The notes below the pieces were generated by a model. That model ran no database searches. It was not told where the DNA came from and worked only from the letters and a program-made list of their open reading frames with translations. From Xanthomonas sacchari (GTDB taxonomy: Bacteria; Pseudomonadota; Gammaproteobacteria; Xanthomonadales; Xanthomonadaceae), in assembly GCF_024266585.1 (NCBI RefSeq), contig NZ_CP100647.1, forward strand, positions 4,259,001-4,323,000: a DNA stretch of 64,000 nucleotides, in the 5' to 3' direction. Shown piece after piece: positions 9,922 to 19,626 of this stretch; positions within the stretch are counted from its first letter, which is position 1, and the number at the start of each line of letters is the position of its first letter. A program made the translations under genes and the position numbers.

Positions 9922-11006
9922 CAGCGCACCTTCAACGTGGCCAGGCCGACCAGCACCAGCACCACCGAAATGATCCAGAAGCGCACGATCACCCGTGGCT
10001 CCGGCCAGCCCTTCAGCTCGAAGTGGTGGTGGATCGGCGCCATGCGGAACACGCGCTTGCCGGTGAGCTTGAACGAGGCGACCTGGATCATCACCGACAG
10101 GGTCTCGATGACGAACACGCCGCCCATGATCACCAGCACCAGTTCCTGGCGCACGATCACCGCGATGGTGCCGAGCACCGCGCCCAGCGCCAGCGCGCCG
10201 ATGTCGCCCATGAACACCATCGCCGGGTAGGTGTTGAACCACAGAAAGCCCAGGCCCGCGCCGGCGATCGCCGCGCAGATGATGATCAGTTCGCCAGCGC
10301 CGGGAATGGTGGGGATCTTCAGGTAGGCGGAGAACACCGCGTTGCCCGAGGCATAGGCGAACACGCCCAGCGCGCAGGCCACCAGCACCGTCGGCATGAT
10401 CGCCAGGCCGTCCAGGCCGTCGGTCAGGTTGACCGCGTTGGAGAAGCCGACGATCCAGAAGTAGGCGATGGCGACGAAGCTGATCCCGGCCAGCGGTAGC
10501 GCGATCGACTTGAACATCGGGATGTAGAAGGTGATCGCCGCCGGCACGTCGGCGGTGTAGTACAGGAACAGGCCCGCGGCCAGGCCGAAGATCGACTGCA
10601 GCAGGTACTTCCAGCGCGACTTCAACCCGTTCGGGTCGCGGCGCACGATCTTGATCCAGTCGTCGTACCAGCCGATCACGCCGAACGCCAGCATCACCGC
10701 CAACACCAGCCACACGTAGCGGTTGCGCAGGTCGCCCCACAGCAGCACCGACAGCAGCACGGTGAGCAGGATCAGCGAACCGCCCATGGTCGGGGTGCCG
10801 GCCTTGGAGAAGTGGGTCTGCGGGCCGTCCTGGCGGATCGGCTGGCCGCCCTTGAACTGCGCCAGCTTGCGGATCACCGCCGGGCCCAGCCACAGCGACA
10901 GGAACAGCGAGGTCAGCGCCGCGAGGATGCCGCGGAAGGTCAGGTAGCCGAACAGCCCGAACATGCTTTCGAGCTGCTGCAGCCAGCGCGCCAGTTCAAG
11001 CAGCAT
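9921..11006 (-). CDS. mraY: Phospho-N-acetylmuramoyl-pentapeptide transferase MraY
   Basis: Integral membrane enzyme that transfers phospho-MurNAc-pentapeptide to undecaprenyl phosphate, giving lipid I. 361 aa, the standard length. Ten hydrophobic segments are visible, together with the Asp-rich motifs GWYDDWIK and [10 protein letters not shown] and the C-terminal [12 protein letters not shown] loop. It overlaps murF by 11 bp at its 5' end and touches ftsW at its 3' end. Confidence 0.98.
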   Translation of the reverse strand: MLLELARWLQQLESMFGLFGYLTFRGILAALTSLFLSLWLGPAVIRKLAQFKGGQPIRQDGPQTHFSKAGTPTMGGSLILLTVLLSVLLWGDLRNRYVWLVLAVMLAFGVIGWYDDWIKIVRRDPNGLKSRWKYLLQSIFGLAAGLFLYYTADVPAAITFYIPMFKSIALPLAGISFVAIAYFWIVGFSNAVNLTDGLDGLAIMPTVLVACALGVFAYASGNAVFSAYLKIPTIPGAGELIIICAAIAGAGLGFLWFNTYPAMVFMGDIGALALGAVLGTIAVIVRQELVLVIMGGVFVIETLSVMIQVASFKLTGKRVFRMAPIHHHFELKGWPEPRVIVRFWIISVVLVLVGLATLKVR

Positions 11007-12489
11007 GCGGCGCCTCCTGTGCCTGGTTCAGCAGCGCGCGCACCACGGTGTCCATGGCGCTGCCGCGCGAGCCCTTGATCAGCAGCGTGGTCGGGACCGG
11101 CGAAAGCGCGCCAACGGACGGCGCGCCGGTGTTCTCATGCATTTGCGTCACTTCCTGCTCTTGATCCTGCTGTTCCCGGGTCCCGGCTGCTGCGGCCAGA
11201 TCGCGCTGCAGCGCCTGGATCAGCGCCGCGTGGCTGTCGAACACCCGGCCGTTCTCGCCGAACGCCTGCGCGGCGTGGGCGCTGAGCGGGCCGAGCGCGT
11301 ACAGCCGGGTCAGCCCGGCATCGCGCGCGCGGCGCCCGCCGCTGGCGTGCAGCGCCTCGGCGCCGGCGCCGAGTTCGCGCATGTCGCCCAGCACCAGCCA
11401 GCGCTCGCCGCCGGCCGCGGCCAGGGCGTCGATCGCCGCCGCCAGCGAGCCGGGGTTGGCGTTGTAGCTGTCGTCGATCAGCACCGCGCCGTCGGGCAGC
11501 GTGTGGGTGATCTGCCGGCCCGGCACCGGCTGCACCTGCGCCAGGCCGGCGGCGATGCGCGCCGGCGCCACGCCCAGCGCCAGCGCCAGCGCGGCTGCGG
11601 CCAGGGCGTTCTGCAGGTTGTGCCGGCCCGGCAACGGCAGTGTCGCCTCGACGTCGCCGCGCGGGGTGGTCAGCACGAACTGGGTGCGGTCGGCGGCCAT
11701 GCGCACCTGCGCGGCACCGACCTCGGCGCCCGGCTGCAGGCCGAAGCGCAGCACCTGCGGCCGCGCCTCGCCCGTCGCCAGGCGCTGCTCGAACCACAGG
11801 CCGAAGGCGTCGTCGGCATTGATCACCGCGGTGCCGTCGGCCGGCAGCGCGGTGTAGATGGCGCCCTTGGTCTGCGCCACGCCGAGCAGGCTGCGCATGC
11901 GTTCCAGATGCGCGGCGGCGATGTTGTTGACCAGCGACACCTGCGGCGGCGCGATGTCGGTGAGATAGGCGATGTCGCCCGGCTTGCCGGCGCCCATTTC
12001 GTAGATGGCGTAGTCGGCATCGTCCGGCGCCTCGATCACCGCCAGCGGCAGGCCGATCTCGTTGTTGCGGTTGCCGGGGTTGGCGTAGACGCTGCCGCCG
12101 TCGATGCGGCAGGCATGCTGCAGGATCGCCAGCAGCAGCGCCTTGACGCTGGTCTTGCCGTTGCTGCCGGTGATCGCGGCCACGCGGGTGGCACGGCCGC
12201 GCTGCATGCCGGCGGCGATCCGCGCCAGCGCCAGCTGGGTGTCGGCGGCGACGATCTGCGGCAACTCGATCTGCGGCTGCACGCGCTCGACCAGCAAGGC
12301 GCTGGCGCCGCGCGCGGCGGCATCGGCGACGAAGGCGTGGCCATCGAAACGCTCGCCGCGCAGCGCCACATACAGGCTGCCGGCGGCCAAGCTGCGGGTG
12401 TCGTGGCTGATCGCATCGATCGCCACGTCGTCGCCGTGCAGTTCGGCGCCGGCCCAGTGCGCGATCATCGACAACGGCAGGCGCTTCAT
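10996..12489 (-). CDS. murF: UDP-MurNAc-tripeptide--D-Ala-D-Ala ligase MurF
   Basis: Adds the D-Ala-D-Ala dipeptide to the UDP-MurNAc tripeptide. 497 aa, slightly longer than typical. The ATP P-loop GSNGKTS is at residues 108-114, with [10 protein letters not shown] and DSYNANPGS further on. The start at 12489 ([10 protein letters not shown]) overlaps the murE stop (ATGA). The C-terminal 40 or so residues (around [19 protein letters not shown]) are low-complexity and look like an extension. The 3' end overlaps mraY by 11 bp. Confidence 0.96.
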   Translation of the reverse strand: MKRLPLSMIAHWAGAELHGDDVAIDAISHDTRSLAAGSLYVALRGERFDGHAFVADAAARGASALLVERVQPQIELPQIVAADTQLALARIAAGMQRGRATRVAAITGSNGKTSVKALLLAILQHACRIDGGSVYANPGNRNNEIGLPLAVIEAPDDADYAIYEMGAGKPGDIAYLTDIAPPQVSLVNNIAAAHLERMRSLLGVAQTKGAIYTALPADGTAVINADDAFGLWFEQRLATGEARPQVLRFGLQPGAEVGAAQVRMAADRTQFVLTTPRGDVEATLPLPGRHNLQNALAAAALALALGVAPARIAAGLAQVQPVPGRQITHTLPDGAVLIDDSYNANPGSLAAAIDALAAAGGERWLVLGDMRELGAGAEALHASGGRRARDAGLTRLYALGPLSAHAAQAFGENGRVFDSHAALIQALQRDLAAAAGTREQQDQEQEVTQMHENTGAPSVGALSPVPTTLLIKGSRGSAMDTVVRALLNQAQEAPHAA

Positions 12490-13970
12490 CGGGCCGCCTC
12501 CGCCGCATGCGCGCGCAGGGCCTGCGCGGCGACCTCGGTGTCGTCGAACGGATGGCGCACGCCGGCGATCTCCTGGTAGGGCTCGTGGCCCTTGCCGGCG
12601 ATCAGCACGATGTCCTCGGCGCCGGCGTCGGCGACGGCCATGGCGATCGCCTGCGCGCGGTCGCGCTGCACCTGCACCGCCTGCAGGCCGTCGAAGCCGG
12701 CCAGGATGTCGGCGACGATACGGTCGCCGTCCTCGCCGCGCGGGTTGTCGTCGGTGACCACCACGCGCTCGGCCAGGCGCTGCGCGATCGCCGCCATCTG
12801 CGGGCGCTTGCCGGTATCGCGCTCGCCGCCACAACCGAACACGCAGGTGATGCGGCCCTGCGCGTGCGCGCGCAGGCTCTGCAGCGCCTGCTCCAGCGCG
12901 TCGGGCGTGTGTGCGTAGTCGACCACCACCAGCGGCTGCGCGCCGTTGCCGCCGAGCCGGTTCATGCGCCCGCGGATCGGCTGCAGCTGCGCCAGGGTAG
13001 CGGCGATGCGCACCGGCGCCACGTCCAGCGCATGCAGCGCGCCGGCCACCGCCAGCAGGTTGTCGACGTTGAAACGGCCCAGCAACGGCGACTGCAGCGG
13101 ATGCCGCTCCTCGCCGATCGCCAGGGTGAAACCGATGCCGCGCGCATCCAGGTGCAACGCCTCGGCGCGCACGTCGGCGCCGTCGTGGCCGCGCGAGCTG
13201 ACCGCGATGCGGCGCAGCGCCGGATCCAGCGTGCCCAGCAGTTGCCGGCCGAACGCATCGTCCAGGTTGATCACCGCCGACTTCAGCCCCGGCGTGGCGA
13301 ACAGGCGCGCCTTGGCCGCGCCGTAGCCGGCCATGTCGCCGTGGTAGTCGAGATGGTCGCGGGTGAGGTTGGTGAACACCGCCACGTCGAAGTGCACGGC
13401 GTCCACGCGGCCCTGGTCGAGCGCGTGTGAGCTGACTTCCATCGCCACCGCCTGCGCGCCGGCGTCGCGCAGCTGCGCCAGCAGCGCGTGCAGCGGCAGC
13501 ACCAGCGGCGTGGTGAAGCCGGTCGGCTGCACCTGCCCGTACAAGCCGGCGCCGAGCGTGCCGATGCTGCCGCTGCGCGTGCCCAGCAGGTGCCAGGCCT
13601 GCGCCAGCAGCTGCACGGTGGAGGTCTTGCCGTTGGTGCCGGTGACCCCGACCATGGTCATGGTCTGCGACGGATGGCCATGGAACTGGTCGGCCATCGC
13701 GCCCATGCGCGCGCGCAGGCCCGGCACCGCGATCGCGTCAGCCGGCGCCGGCAGCTCGGCCGGGGCCGGCGGTTCGTACAGCACGGCGACGGCGCCGTTG
13801 CCGCGCGCCTGCTCGACGAAGCCCAGGCCGTGCGCGCCGAACCCGGCGATCGCCACGAAGGCATCGCCCGGGCGCACCGCGCGGCTGTCCATGACCAGCC
13901 CGGACACCCGCACGTCGTGCGGCAGCGCCACGCCGGGCAACAGTTGCGACAGCGACATGGCGCGGGTCAC
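12486..13970 (-). CDS. murE: UDP-MurNAc-L-Ala-D-Glu--meso-diaminopimelate ligase MurE
   Basis: Adds the third stem-peptide residue. 494 aa from the chosen start. The P-loop GTNGKTST is at residues 111-118. The signature DNPRGED, typical of enzymes that use meso-diaminopimelate, is in the C-terminal domain. I take the GTG at 13970 (giving [10 protein letters not shown]), because it makes a GTGA overlap with the ftsI stop like its neighbours. An ATG four codons later (13958) is the alternative. Confidence 0.96.
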   Translation of the reverse strand: MTRAMSLSQLLPGVALPHDVRVSGLVMDSRAVRPGDAFVAIAGFGAHGLGFVEQARGNGAVAVLYEPPAPAELPAPADAIAVPGLRARMGAMADQFHGHPSQTMTMVGVTGTNGKTSTVQLLAQAWHLLGTRSGSIGTLGAGLYGQVQPTGFTTPLVLPLHALLAQLRDAGAQAVAMEVSSHALDQGRVDAVHFDVAVFTNLTRDHLDYHGDMAGYGAAKARLFATPGLKSAVINLDDAFGRQLLGTLDPALRRIAVSSRGHDGADVRAEALHLDARGIGFTLAIGEERHPLQSPLLGRFNVDNLLAVAGALHALDVAPVRIAATLAQLQPIRGRMNRLGGNGAQPLVVVDYAHTPDALEQALQSLRAHAQGRITCVFGCGGERDTGKRPQMAAIAQRLAERVVVTDDNPRGEDGDRIVADILAGFDGLQAVQVQRDRAQAIAMAVADAGAEDIVLIAGKGHEPYQEIAGVRHPFDDTEVAAQALRAHAAEAAR

Positions 13971-15832
13971 TGGCGGGTCTCCTGCAGCGGCGCCGGCAAC
14001 GCGGCCGGCGGCGGCGCCACGGCGCGCGCGCTGGGCAGCGCCGCATCGACCTCGGCGGCGGCGTCGGGCACGATGGCCGGATCCGGCTCCACCGGCGCCG
14101 GCGGCGGCGCATGGCCGCTCTTGCCGGCGGCCTGCGCAGCCAGCCACGACTGGATGTCGTCCGGCGGCACGTCCATCAGCCGCAGCGCTCCTTCCATCAC
14201 GTTGTGGAACACCGGCGCCGAGACCAGGCCGCCGTAGTACTTGGCGCCCTGCGGATCGTTGATGACGATGACCGTGGCAAAGCGCGGGTTGCTCGCCGGC
14301 ACCAGGCCGGCGAACAGCGCGTTGTAGTGGCCGCGCTCGTAGCCGCCGGGGCCGGCCTTGCGCGCGGTGCCGGTCTTGCCGGCGACGTGGTAGCCCAGGA
14401 TCGCCGCGCCCTTGGCGCCGCCCTGGGTGACCACGGTCTCCATCATCGCCACCACTTCCTTGGCGATCGCCGGGTCCAGCACCTGCTTGCTGTCCTCGTG
14501 CTGGCCCTTGACGAAGGTCGGGGTGACCAGGCGCCCACCGTTGCCCAGCGCGCAATAGGCGCGGGCGATCTGCAACGGCGTCACCGACAGGCCGTAGCCG
14601 TAGGACATGGTGGTCTTGGAGGCACCATTCCAGCGCGCCGGCGACGGGAACACGCCGGCCGATTCGCCGGGGAAGCCGCTGTGCGGGGAACTGCCGTAGC
14701 CGTAGCTGTGGACCTGGTCGTAGAAGGTCTGGTCCGGCAGCTTGGCCGCGATCTTCGCCGCGCCGATGTTGGAGCTGCGGGTGATCACCCCGGTCACGGT
14801 CAGCACGCCGTTGTTGCGCGGCACGTCCTTGATGGTGAAGCGGCCCACCGACATGTAGCCGGGGTTGGTGTCGATCAGGGTGTCCTTGGTCACCACCCCG
14901 GCCTTGAGCGCGGTGGAGATGGTCAGCGGCTTCATCGTCGAGCCCGGCTCGACCAGGTCGGTGACCGCGCGGTTGCGGCGCACGTCCGGGTTGACCCCGT
15001 TGACCGCGTTGGGGTTGTAGGTCGGCAGGTTGACCATGGCCAGGATCTCGCCGGTGGCCACGTCCATGATCACGATCGAGCCGCCGGCGGCCTTGTTCTC
15101 GACCAGCGCGTTGCGCAGCTCCTTGTAGGCCAGGAACTGGATGCGGCGGTCGATGCTCAGGGTCAGGTCCTTGCCCGGCTGCGCCGGCTTGACCAGGTCG
15201 ATGCTCTCGACGATCGCGCCCTTGCGGTCGCGGATCACCCGCTTGGCGCCCGGCTTGCCGCGCAGCCAGGAATCGAACGCCAGCTCCAGCCCTTCCTGGC
15301 CGCGGTCGTCGATGTTGGTGAAGCCCAGCACGTGCGCCATCGCTTCGCCCTGCGGGTAGAAGCGGCGGAACTCGCGCTGCGAGAACACGCCGGGGATGCC
15401 CAGCGCGACCACCGCATGCGCCTTGTCCGGATTGATCCGGCGCTTGAGGTACATGAACTCCTTGTCCGCCTTCTGCGACAACTTGGCGGTCAGTTCGTCG
15501 ACCGGCAATTCCAGCGCCTGCGCCAGCTGCGGGATGCGGTCCGGGCTGCGCAGCAGTTCCTGCGGATTGACCCAGATCGACTCCACCGGCGTGGACACCG
15601 CCAACGGCTCGCCGTTGCGGTCGGTGATCATGCCGCGCGAGGTAGCGATCGGCAGTTCGCGCAGGTAGCGCGCCTCGCCCTGGCGCTGGTAGAAGTCGCT
15701 GTTGATCAGTTGCACGTAGGCCGCACGGCCGATCAGCGTCACCGAGCACAGGCCCAGCGCCGCGCCGACCAGCGCCAGGCGGCCGCGCAGGTTGAAGTTG
15801 CTGCGGGGACGGTTGCGGCCGCTCTTGTTCAC
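13967..15832 (-). CDS. ftsI: Septal transpeptidase FtsI (PBP3)
   Basis: Class B penicillin-binding protein that cross-links septal peptidoglycan with FtsW. 621 aa. One N-terminal transmembrane segment (about 17-40), a PBP dimer domain (including [12 protein letters not shown] near 181-192), then the transpeptidase domain with catalytic STMK at 298-301, SSN at 352-354 and KTGT at 485-488. A Pro/Ala-rich C-terminal tail follows. The start is a GTG at 15832, giving a GTGA overlap with ftsL; the upstream open frame is only the shadow of ftsL and rsmH. Confidence 0.97.
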   Translation of the reverse strand: MNKSGRNRPRSNFNLRGRLALVGAALGLCSVTLIGRAAYVQLINSDFYQRQGEARYLRELPIATSRGMITDRNGEPLAVSTPVESIWVNPQELLRSPDRIPQLAQALELPVDELTAKLSQKADKEFMYLKRRINPDKAHAVVALGIPGVFSQREFRRFYPQGEAMAHVLGFTNIDDRGQEGLELAFDSWLRGKPGAKRVIRDRKGAIVESIDLVKPAQPGKDLTLSIDRRIQFLAYKELRNALVENKAAGGSIVIMDVATGEILAMVNLPTYNPNAVNGVNPDVRRNRAVTDLVEPGSTMKPLTISTALKAGVVTKDTLIDTNPGYMSVGRFTIKDVPRNNGVLTVTGVITRSSNIGAAKIAAKLPDQTFYDQVHSYGYGSSPHSGFPGESAGVFPSPARWNGASKTTMSYGYGLSVTPLQIARAYCALGNGGRLVTPTFVKGQHEDSKQVLDPAIAKEVVAMMETVVTQGGAKGAAILGYHVAGKTGTARKAGPGGYERGHYNALFAGLVPASNPRFATVIVINDPQGAKYYGGLVSAPVFHNVMEGALRLMDVPPDDIQSWLAAQAAGKSGHAPPPAPVEPDPAIVPDAAAEVDAALPSARAVAPPPAALPAPLQETRQ

Positions 15833-16092
15833 GGCCGTACCACCACGATGTCGCCGGTCTCGGGGAACTTCATCCCCAGCCGCTCGCGCGCGACCTGGTC
15901 GACGCGATTGCTCTCGGCCCAGGTCGCCTGCTCCAGCTGCAGCCGGCCGAATTCGATGTTCAGCTCGTCGCGGTCGTGCTCCAGCCGCGACAACTCCACG
16001 AACAACTGGCGATGGCGATGGCGCATGTACACCACCCCGATCGCCGAGGCGATGGTGCAGGCGAGTAGCACGAGCAGCAGCAGCCGGCTCAT
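15829..16092 (-). CDS. ftsL: Cell division protein FtsL
   Basis: Small bitopic divisome protein that joins FtsB and FtsQ and activates FtsWI. 87 aa. The N-terminal transmembrane segment ([20 protein letters not shown]) is followed by a coiled-coil-like stretch ([20 protein letters not shown]). It overlaps both neighbours by 4 bp (ATGA with rsmH, GTGA with ftsI). The position between rsmH and ftsI supports the identity as much as the weakly conserved sequence. Confidence 0.95.
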   Translation of the reverse strand: MSRLLLLVLLACTIASAIGVVYMRHRHRQLFVELSRLEHDRDELNIEFGRLQLEQATWAESNRVDQVARERLGMKFPETGDIVVVRP

Positions 16093-17219
16093 GGGGCGCT
16101 CCGGTGGAGCGCGCCATGGGCCGGCGGGAATGGGGAACCGGGAATGGGGAATGGGGAAAAGCTGGTGTCCTGCGCACGGGAATCGTCCGCGCCAGAAGGC
16201 CGGCTCTCGCTTTCGCTTCTACCGATTCCCGATTCCCGATTCCCGATTCCCAGCTTCTCGGCCACCCGCAACACCGCGCTGCGCGCGCGCGGGTTCGCCG
16301 CCAGTTCGTCGGCGTCGGCCTTGATCGCGCCGCCGTGCAGGCGCAGGGTCGGTACGAAGGGGGTGGCCTCCGGCAGGCGGCGGTTGCTCGGCGGGGCCTT
16401 GGCGTGGCGCTGCATGAACTGCTTGACGATGCGGTCTTCCAGCGAGTGGAAGCTGATCACCGCCAGGCGGCCGCCGGGCTTGAGCCGGGCCAGCGCCGCG
16501 TCCAGGCCGGTTTCCAGATCGGCCAGCTCGCGGTTGATGTGGATGCGGATGGCCTGGAAGCTGCGGGTGGCCGGATGGGTCTTGCTGTCGCCGCGCGGCA
16601 TCACCGAGGCGATCAGCTCGGCCAGTTCGGCGGTGCGGGTGAACGGCTGCTTGTCGCGGCGGGCGACGATGGCGCGGGCGATGCGCCGGCTCTGCCGCTC
16701 TTCGCCGTAGGTCCACAGCACGTCGGCGATCTCGCGCTCCTCGGCGCGCGCCAGCCACTGCGCCGCGCTCTCGCCGGCGTCCGGGTCCATGCGCATGTCC
16801 AGCGGGCCGTCCTTGCCGAAGGAGAAGCCGCGCGCGGCCACGTCCAGCTGCGGCGAGGACACGCCCAGGTCGAACAGCACCCCGTCCAGGGCAGCGGCCG
16901 CGTCCCACTGGCCCAGCTCGGCGAAGCTGCCACGATAAATGGACACGCGCGCGTCGCCGCCGAACGCATGTTCGGCTTCGGCGATCGCCTCGGGATCCTT
17001 GTCCATCACCAGCAGCCGGCCTCCTGGGCCGAGGTTGTGCAGCACCCCGCGCGCGTGTCCGCCACGCCCGAACGTGCCATCCAGATAGGTTCCGTTCTCG
17101 ATCACCTGCAGCCCGTCCATGACCTGCGCGAACAACACCGGCACATGCGCCGCCGATGGTTGCGACACCGGGAGGTGACCGGCCTGCGCCTGTCCGCGCA
17201 TCCGGACACCCCGACTCAC
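16089..17219 (-). CDS. rsmH: 16S rRNA m4C1402 methyltransferase RsmH with repeat-derived tail
   Basis: SAM-dependent N4-methyltransferase of 16S rRNA C1402. 376 aa, longer than the usual 310-320. The [15 protein letters not shown] start region, the SAM motif [12 protein letters not shown], and [11 protein letters not shown] with [14 protein letters not shown] are all seen. The normal fold ends around VLRVAEKL. The remaining 50 or so residues are translated from a heptad element ([10 protein letters not shown] ... [13 protein letters not shown]). The start overlaps the mraZ stop and the stop overlaps the ftsL start (both ATGA). Confidence 0.96.
   Translation of the reverse strand: MSRGVRMRGQAQAGHLPVSQPSAAHVPVLFAQVMDGLQVIENGTYLDGTFGRGGHARGVLHNLGPGGRLLVMDKDPEAIAEAEHAFGGDARVSIYRGSFAELGQWDAAAALDGVLFDLGVSSPQLDVAARGFSFGKDGPLDMRMDPDAGESAAQWLARAEEREIADVLWTYGEERQSRRIARAIVARRDKQPFTRTAELAELIASVMPRGDSKTHPATRSFQAIRIHINRELADLETGLDAALARLKPGGRLAVISFHSLEDRIVKQFMQRHAKAPPSNRRLPEATPFVPTLRLHGGAIKADADELAANPRARSAVLRVAEKLGIGNRESGIGRSESESRPSGADDSRAQDTSFSPFPIPGSPFPPAHGALHRSAP
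16123..16253. repeat. Inverted heptad-repeat element inside the rsmH 3' end
   Basis: A forward arm of GGGAATG/GGGAACC heptads (16123-16160) and an inverted arm (16221-16253) surround a core of about 60 bp. The whole element is inside the rsmH coding sequence and ends about 30 bp before the rsmH/ftsL ATGA overlap. Confidence 0.8.
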
Positions 17220-17662
17220 AACTTCAGATCGAGCAATCCATCGCCCAGATCCTCGTCAGACAACGTCTGCTGGATCAGTGCGCGATGAGCCTGCTCGCTC
17301 CACAGTTCGAACTTGTCGCCCATGCCCAACAGCACGGCGCGCTTTTCAATGCCCACCGCGGCGCGATGGCTCGGCGGGATGGTGATGCGGGCGTTGGCGT
17401 CCAGCTCCAGCGCCGCCGACGAACCCACCAGCTTCTGCTGCAGGACCCGCACCACGCGCTGGGTGTTGGGCTTGGCCATGACGTCGTCGCGGACCCGCTC
17501 CCATTCCTTCTCGGCATACAGCCACAGACAGCCGGCCTCGAACGGGTTGTAGGTCAGCACCAGCCGATTGCCGCTCACGCGCGCGACAAGGTCGCGGTAC
17601 GCGGTGGGAACCGCCATACGCCCCTTGTCGTCCACAGTGATTGCGGTCTCGCCCTGAAACAC
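17216..17662 (-). CDS. mraZ: Transcriptional regulator MraZ
   Basis: DNA-binding SpoVT/AbrB-type protein that represses its own dcw promoter, and first gene of the cluster. 148 aa with two AbrB-like modules: one starting [22 protein letters not shown], the second around [19 protein letters not shown]. Both contain the DxxGR/DxxAR-type DNA-contact turn. Its stop overlaps the rsmH start (ATGA). A strong promoter and phased operator boxes lie directly upstream. Confidence 0.98.
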   Translation of the reverse strand: MFQGETAITVDDKGRMAVPTAYRDLVARVSGNRLVLTYNPFEAGCLWLYAEKEWERVRDDVMAKPNTQRVVRVLQQKLVGSSAALELDANARITIPPSHRAAVGIEKRAVLLGMGDKFELWSEQAHRALIQQTLSDEDLGDGLLDLKL

Positions 17663-17703
17663 GACGCCTACACCTTTCCGAATCCGCCTGGGCGGTCATT
17701 GAA

Positions 17704-17747
17704 CCACGAAAAACCACAAAAAACCCGGTTTCCCCTCAAGTGCCCAC
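17704..17747 (-). promoter_or_regulatory. MraZ operator: five 10-bp-phased boxes
   Basis: On the + strand CCAC, CCAC, CCCG, CCTC and CCAC begin at 17704, 17714, 17724, 17734 and 17744, exactly 10 bp apart. On the transcribed strand they read GTGG/CGGG/GAGG. MraZ is known to bind direct repeats with a G-rich core every 10 bp in front of mraZ in other bacteria. The distal box overlaps the -10 box and the rest cover the early transcribed region, which fits autorepression. Confidence 0.75.
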
Positions 17748-17773
17748 CTTAGCAGTGCGCAACGGGTTGTCAA
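17746..17773 (-). promoter_or_regulatory. mraZ (dcw) promoter
   Basis: Minus-strand -35 TTGACA (17768-17773, perfect consensus) and -10 TAAGGT (17746-17751) are spaced by 16 bp. The predicted start is near 17739, leaving a leader of about 75 nt. This is probably the main promoter of the 16-kb dcw transcript. Confidence 0.75.
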
Positions 17774-17843
17774 CAACTTTGCGAGCGGTAAATCGCTAGC
17801 GGGATCAATGGTTTGCAACGATCTTTAGAGACTTGTTCAAGGC

Positions 17844-17852
17844 TTATCCACA
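17844..17852 (+). promoter_or_regulatory. DnaA box upstream of the mraZ promoter
   Basis: TTATCCACA, a perfect consensus DnaA box, lies about 70 bp upstream of the mraZ -35 box in an AT-rich stretch. It is a single copy, so an origin is not suggested. A regulatory role is possible but unproven. Confidence 0.4.
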
Positions 17853-17988
17853 AGTTACTGTTTCGTCTCAAATTTTGAGATTGAACGGAAATTCAGGCCT
17901 GTGTACGGGGCGTTAAGGCGGCCGTCACCCCCCGTCGACATGGCGCCTGGGCTCGCGCCGGCTTGCGCAAGCGCGCACACTGCAACGC

Positions 17989-18795
17989 ATGTGTCTGGTC
18001 GTTCTCGCGCACGCTGCGCACCCGCGATGGCGCTTGCTGCTGGTCGGCAACCGCGACGAGTTCCACGCCCGCCCGACCGCGCCGCTGCAGCGCTGGCCGG
18101 CCCCGGCGCAGCGCCTGCTGGCTGGGCGCGACCTGCGTTCCGGCGGCACCTGGGTGGGGCTGGACGACGCCGGCCGCTGCGCCGTGGTCACCAACGTGCG
18201 CGACCCGCTGGCCTCGATGTCCGGCGCCTCGCGCGGCGCCCTGATCGCCGACTACCTGACCGGCGCGCAGCCGGCCGCGGCCTTCGCCGACGCGCTGGCG
18301 GCGCGCGCCGACGCCTACCCGCCGTTCAACCTGCTGCTGGCCGATGCCGCCGGCGCCGCCTACGTGGGCAACCATCCGCCAGGCCGCAGCGCCCTGGAAC
18401 CGGGCGTCCACGGCATGTCCAACGGCGCCCTGGACGCGCCCTGGCCGAAGACCCGGCGCCTGCAGGCGGCGGTGACCGCCTGGATCGCCGCCGGCGACGA
18501 CGCCCTGGCGCCGCTCTGGCGGGCGCTGGCCGACGCGACCCTGGCCGATCCGGCCGACCTGCCCGACACCGGGGTCGGTCCGGACCTGGAACGGCGGCTG
18601 TCGCCGGCCTTCATCCGCGGCCACGACTACGGCACCCGCGCCAGCACCATCGTCGCGGTGGACGCCGCCGGCCACGGCTGGATCCACGAGCGCCGGTTCG
18701 GCCCGGACGGGGTGTTCCTGGGGGAGACGCGCTTGGAAAACCATGGCCCGGGGCCCGGGACCGGGGACCCGGAAATGCCGCAGCCGCACCTGTGA
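17989..18795 (+). CDS. NRDE (TANGO2-like) family protein
   Basis: 268 aa. It begins MCLVVLAHAAHPRWRLLLVGNRDEF: an N-terminal Cys2, as in Ntn-type TANGO2-like proteins, and the family-naming NRDE motif at residues 21-24. TWVGLD and VTNVRDP segments typical of the family follow. The bacterial family has no firmly assigned reaction; links to haem or lipid handling come from eukaryotic TANGO2. There is no signal peptide. It is divergent from mraZ and just upstream of rnpB. The ATG at 17989 puts Cys2 where the family expects it; no strong ribosome-binding site is visible. Confidence 0.9.
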   Translation: MCLVVLAHAAHPRWRLLLVGNRDEFHARPTAPLQRWPAPAQRLLAGRDLRSGGTWVGLDDAGRCAVVTNVRDPLASMSGASRGALIADYLTGAQPAAAFADALAARADAYPPFNLLLADAAGAAYVGNHPPGRSALEPGVHGMSNGALDAPWPKTRRLQAAVTAWIAAGDDALAPLWRALADATLADPADLPDTGVGPDLERRLSPAFIRGHDYGTRASTIVAVDAAGHGWIHERRFGPDGVFLGETRLENHGPGPGTGDPEMPQPHL

Positions 18796-18867
18796 TGGGC
18801 TATGCAGCCGACGGCAACCATGGCTGTCCGCATCGCCATCGCTTTCCCGGGTCCCGGCTTAACATGC

Positions 18868-18873
18868 GACAAT
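18868..18873 (+). promoter_or_regulatory. Extended -10 of the rnpB promoter
   Basis: TGCGACAAT (extended -10, hexamer GACAAT) ends 6 bp before the first base-paired nucleotide of RNase P RNA at 18880. No convincing -35 box is seen. Confidence 0.45.
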
Positions 18874-18879
18874 GCGCGC

Positions 18880-19248
18880 GGCGGAGTCGGCCAGACAGTC
18901 GCGTCATCCCCGCGCATTTCGGTGCGAGGGGATGCCGAGGAAAGTCCGGGCTCCATAGGGCAAGGTGCCAGGTAACGCCTGGGCGGCGCGAGCCGACGGA
19001 CTAGTGCAACAGAAAGATACCGCCTACGTCTGCGCAAGCAGGCCGGTAAGGGTGAAATGGTGCGGTAAGAGCGCACCGCGAGTCCGGTAACGGACCGGCA
19101 CGGCAAACCCCACCTGGAGCAAGACCAAATAGGGACCTCATGGCGCGGCCCGCGTCGGGTCCGGGTAGGTTGCTTGAGCGTACCGGTGACGGTGCGCCTA
19201 GAAGAATGACTGTCCACGACAGAACCCGGCTTATCGGCCGGCTCCGCC
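18880..19248 (+). ncRNA. rnpB: RNase P RNA (bacterial type A)
   Basis: Catalytic RNA that matures tRNA 5' ends together with RnpA. The ends pair as helix P1 (GGCGGAGTCGGCC with GGCCGGCTCCGCC). Conserved elements appear in order: CCAGACAGTCGC after P1, the P4 5' strand GAGGAAAGTCCGGGCTCC, GTGAAATGGTGCGGTAAGAGC, CGGCAAACCCCACC, AGACCAAATAGGG, and the 3' P4 part ACGACAGAACCCGGCTTATCGG. The length of about 369 nt is normal for type A. Confidence 0.97.
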
Positions 19249-19360
19249 ACTTTCTCCCAAACGTCGAAAACTCCAAAGATCTCCCTGGGGGCGTGGAGCG
19301 CCGGGCGTTCGTAGGGAGTGACGTTCTTCTAGCCTCCGACGCGTTGCAAGCAGGCACGCC

Positions 19361-19389
19361 TTGCGAAAGTGCAATCATTGCACTATGTT
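19361..19389 (+). promoter_or_regulatory. Promoter with palindromic operator for the DUF4160/DUF2442 pair
   Basis: A -35 TTGCGA (19361-19366) and a -10 TATGTT (19384-19389) are exactly 17 bp apart. A perfect 17-bp palindrome, AGTGCAATCATTGCACT (19368-19384), fills the spacer. The predicted transcript start coincides with the ATG at 19396, so the mRNA would be leaderless. The arrangement predicts repression by a dimeric DNA-binding protein, most simply the HTH protein encoded by the second gene. Confidence 0.65.
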
Positions 19390-19395
19390 CGGCAC

Positions 19396-19626
19396 ATGCC
19401 GACGATCGTCCGTTTCGCCAACAGCGTTGTCACGATGTATGCGGCCGACCATCTGCCGCCTCACTTCCACGTCCGAACCCGGGATGGTCGGGAAGCCCTG
19501 ATCGTCATCGACACCCTGGTGGTGCTTTCCGGCCGCTTGAGCCGACGTGAATTGAGTGCCGCGCTTGAATGGGCCGCGGCGAACAAAGCCACCCTCATCG
19601 CCCGATGGCAGGAATTGAATCCATGA
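19396..19626 (+). CDS. DUF4160 domain protein
   Basis: 76 aa covering the whole small DUF4160 fold: MPTIVRFANSVVTMYAADH, then PPHFHVR (a conserved HFHV motif) and a C-terminal helix EWAAANKATLIARWQEL. Function is not established; DUF4160 and DUF2442 genes commonly occur as adjacent pairs and have been suggested as toxin-antitoxin-like. The ATG at 19396 is preferred over an upstream Met because it matches the family start and the predicted leaderless promoter. It overlaps the next gene as ATGA. GC content is visibly below the neighbours, suggesting later acquisition. Confidence 0.85.
   Translation: MPTIVRFANSVVTMYAADHLPPHFHVRTRDGREALIVIDTLVVLSGRLSRRELSAALEWAAANKATLIARWQELNP

Noticed and set aside
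17821-17880. AT-rich stretch with a DnaA box considered as an origin
   Set aside because: Only a single consensus box is present, with no dnaA, dnaN or gidA gene in the window.
19249-19360. A terminator directly after rnpB
   Set aside because: No stable hairpin followed by a T-run could be identified, so none is annotated.
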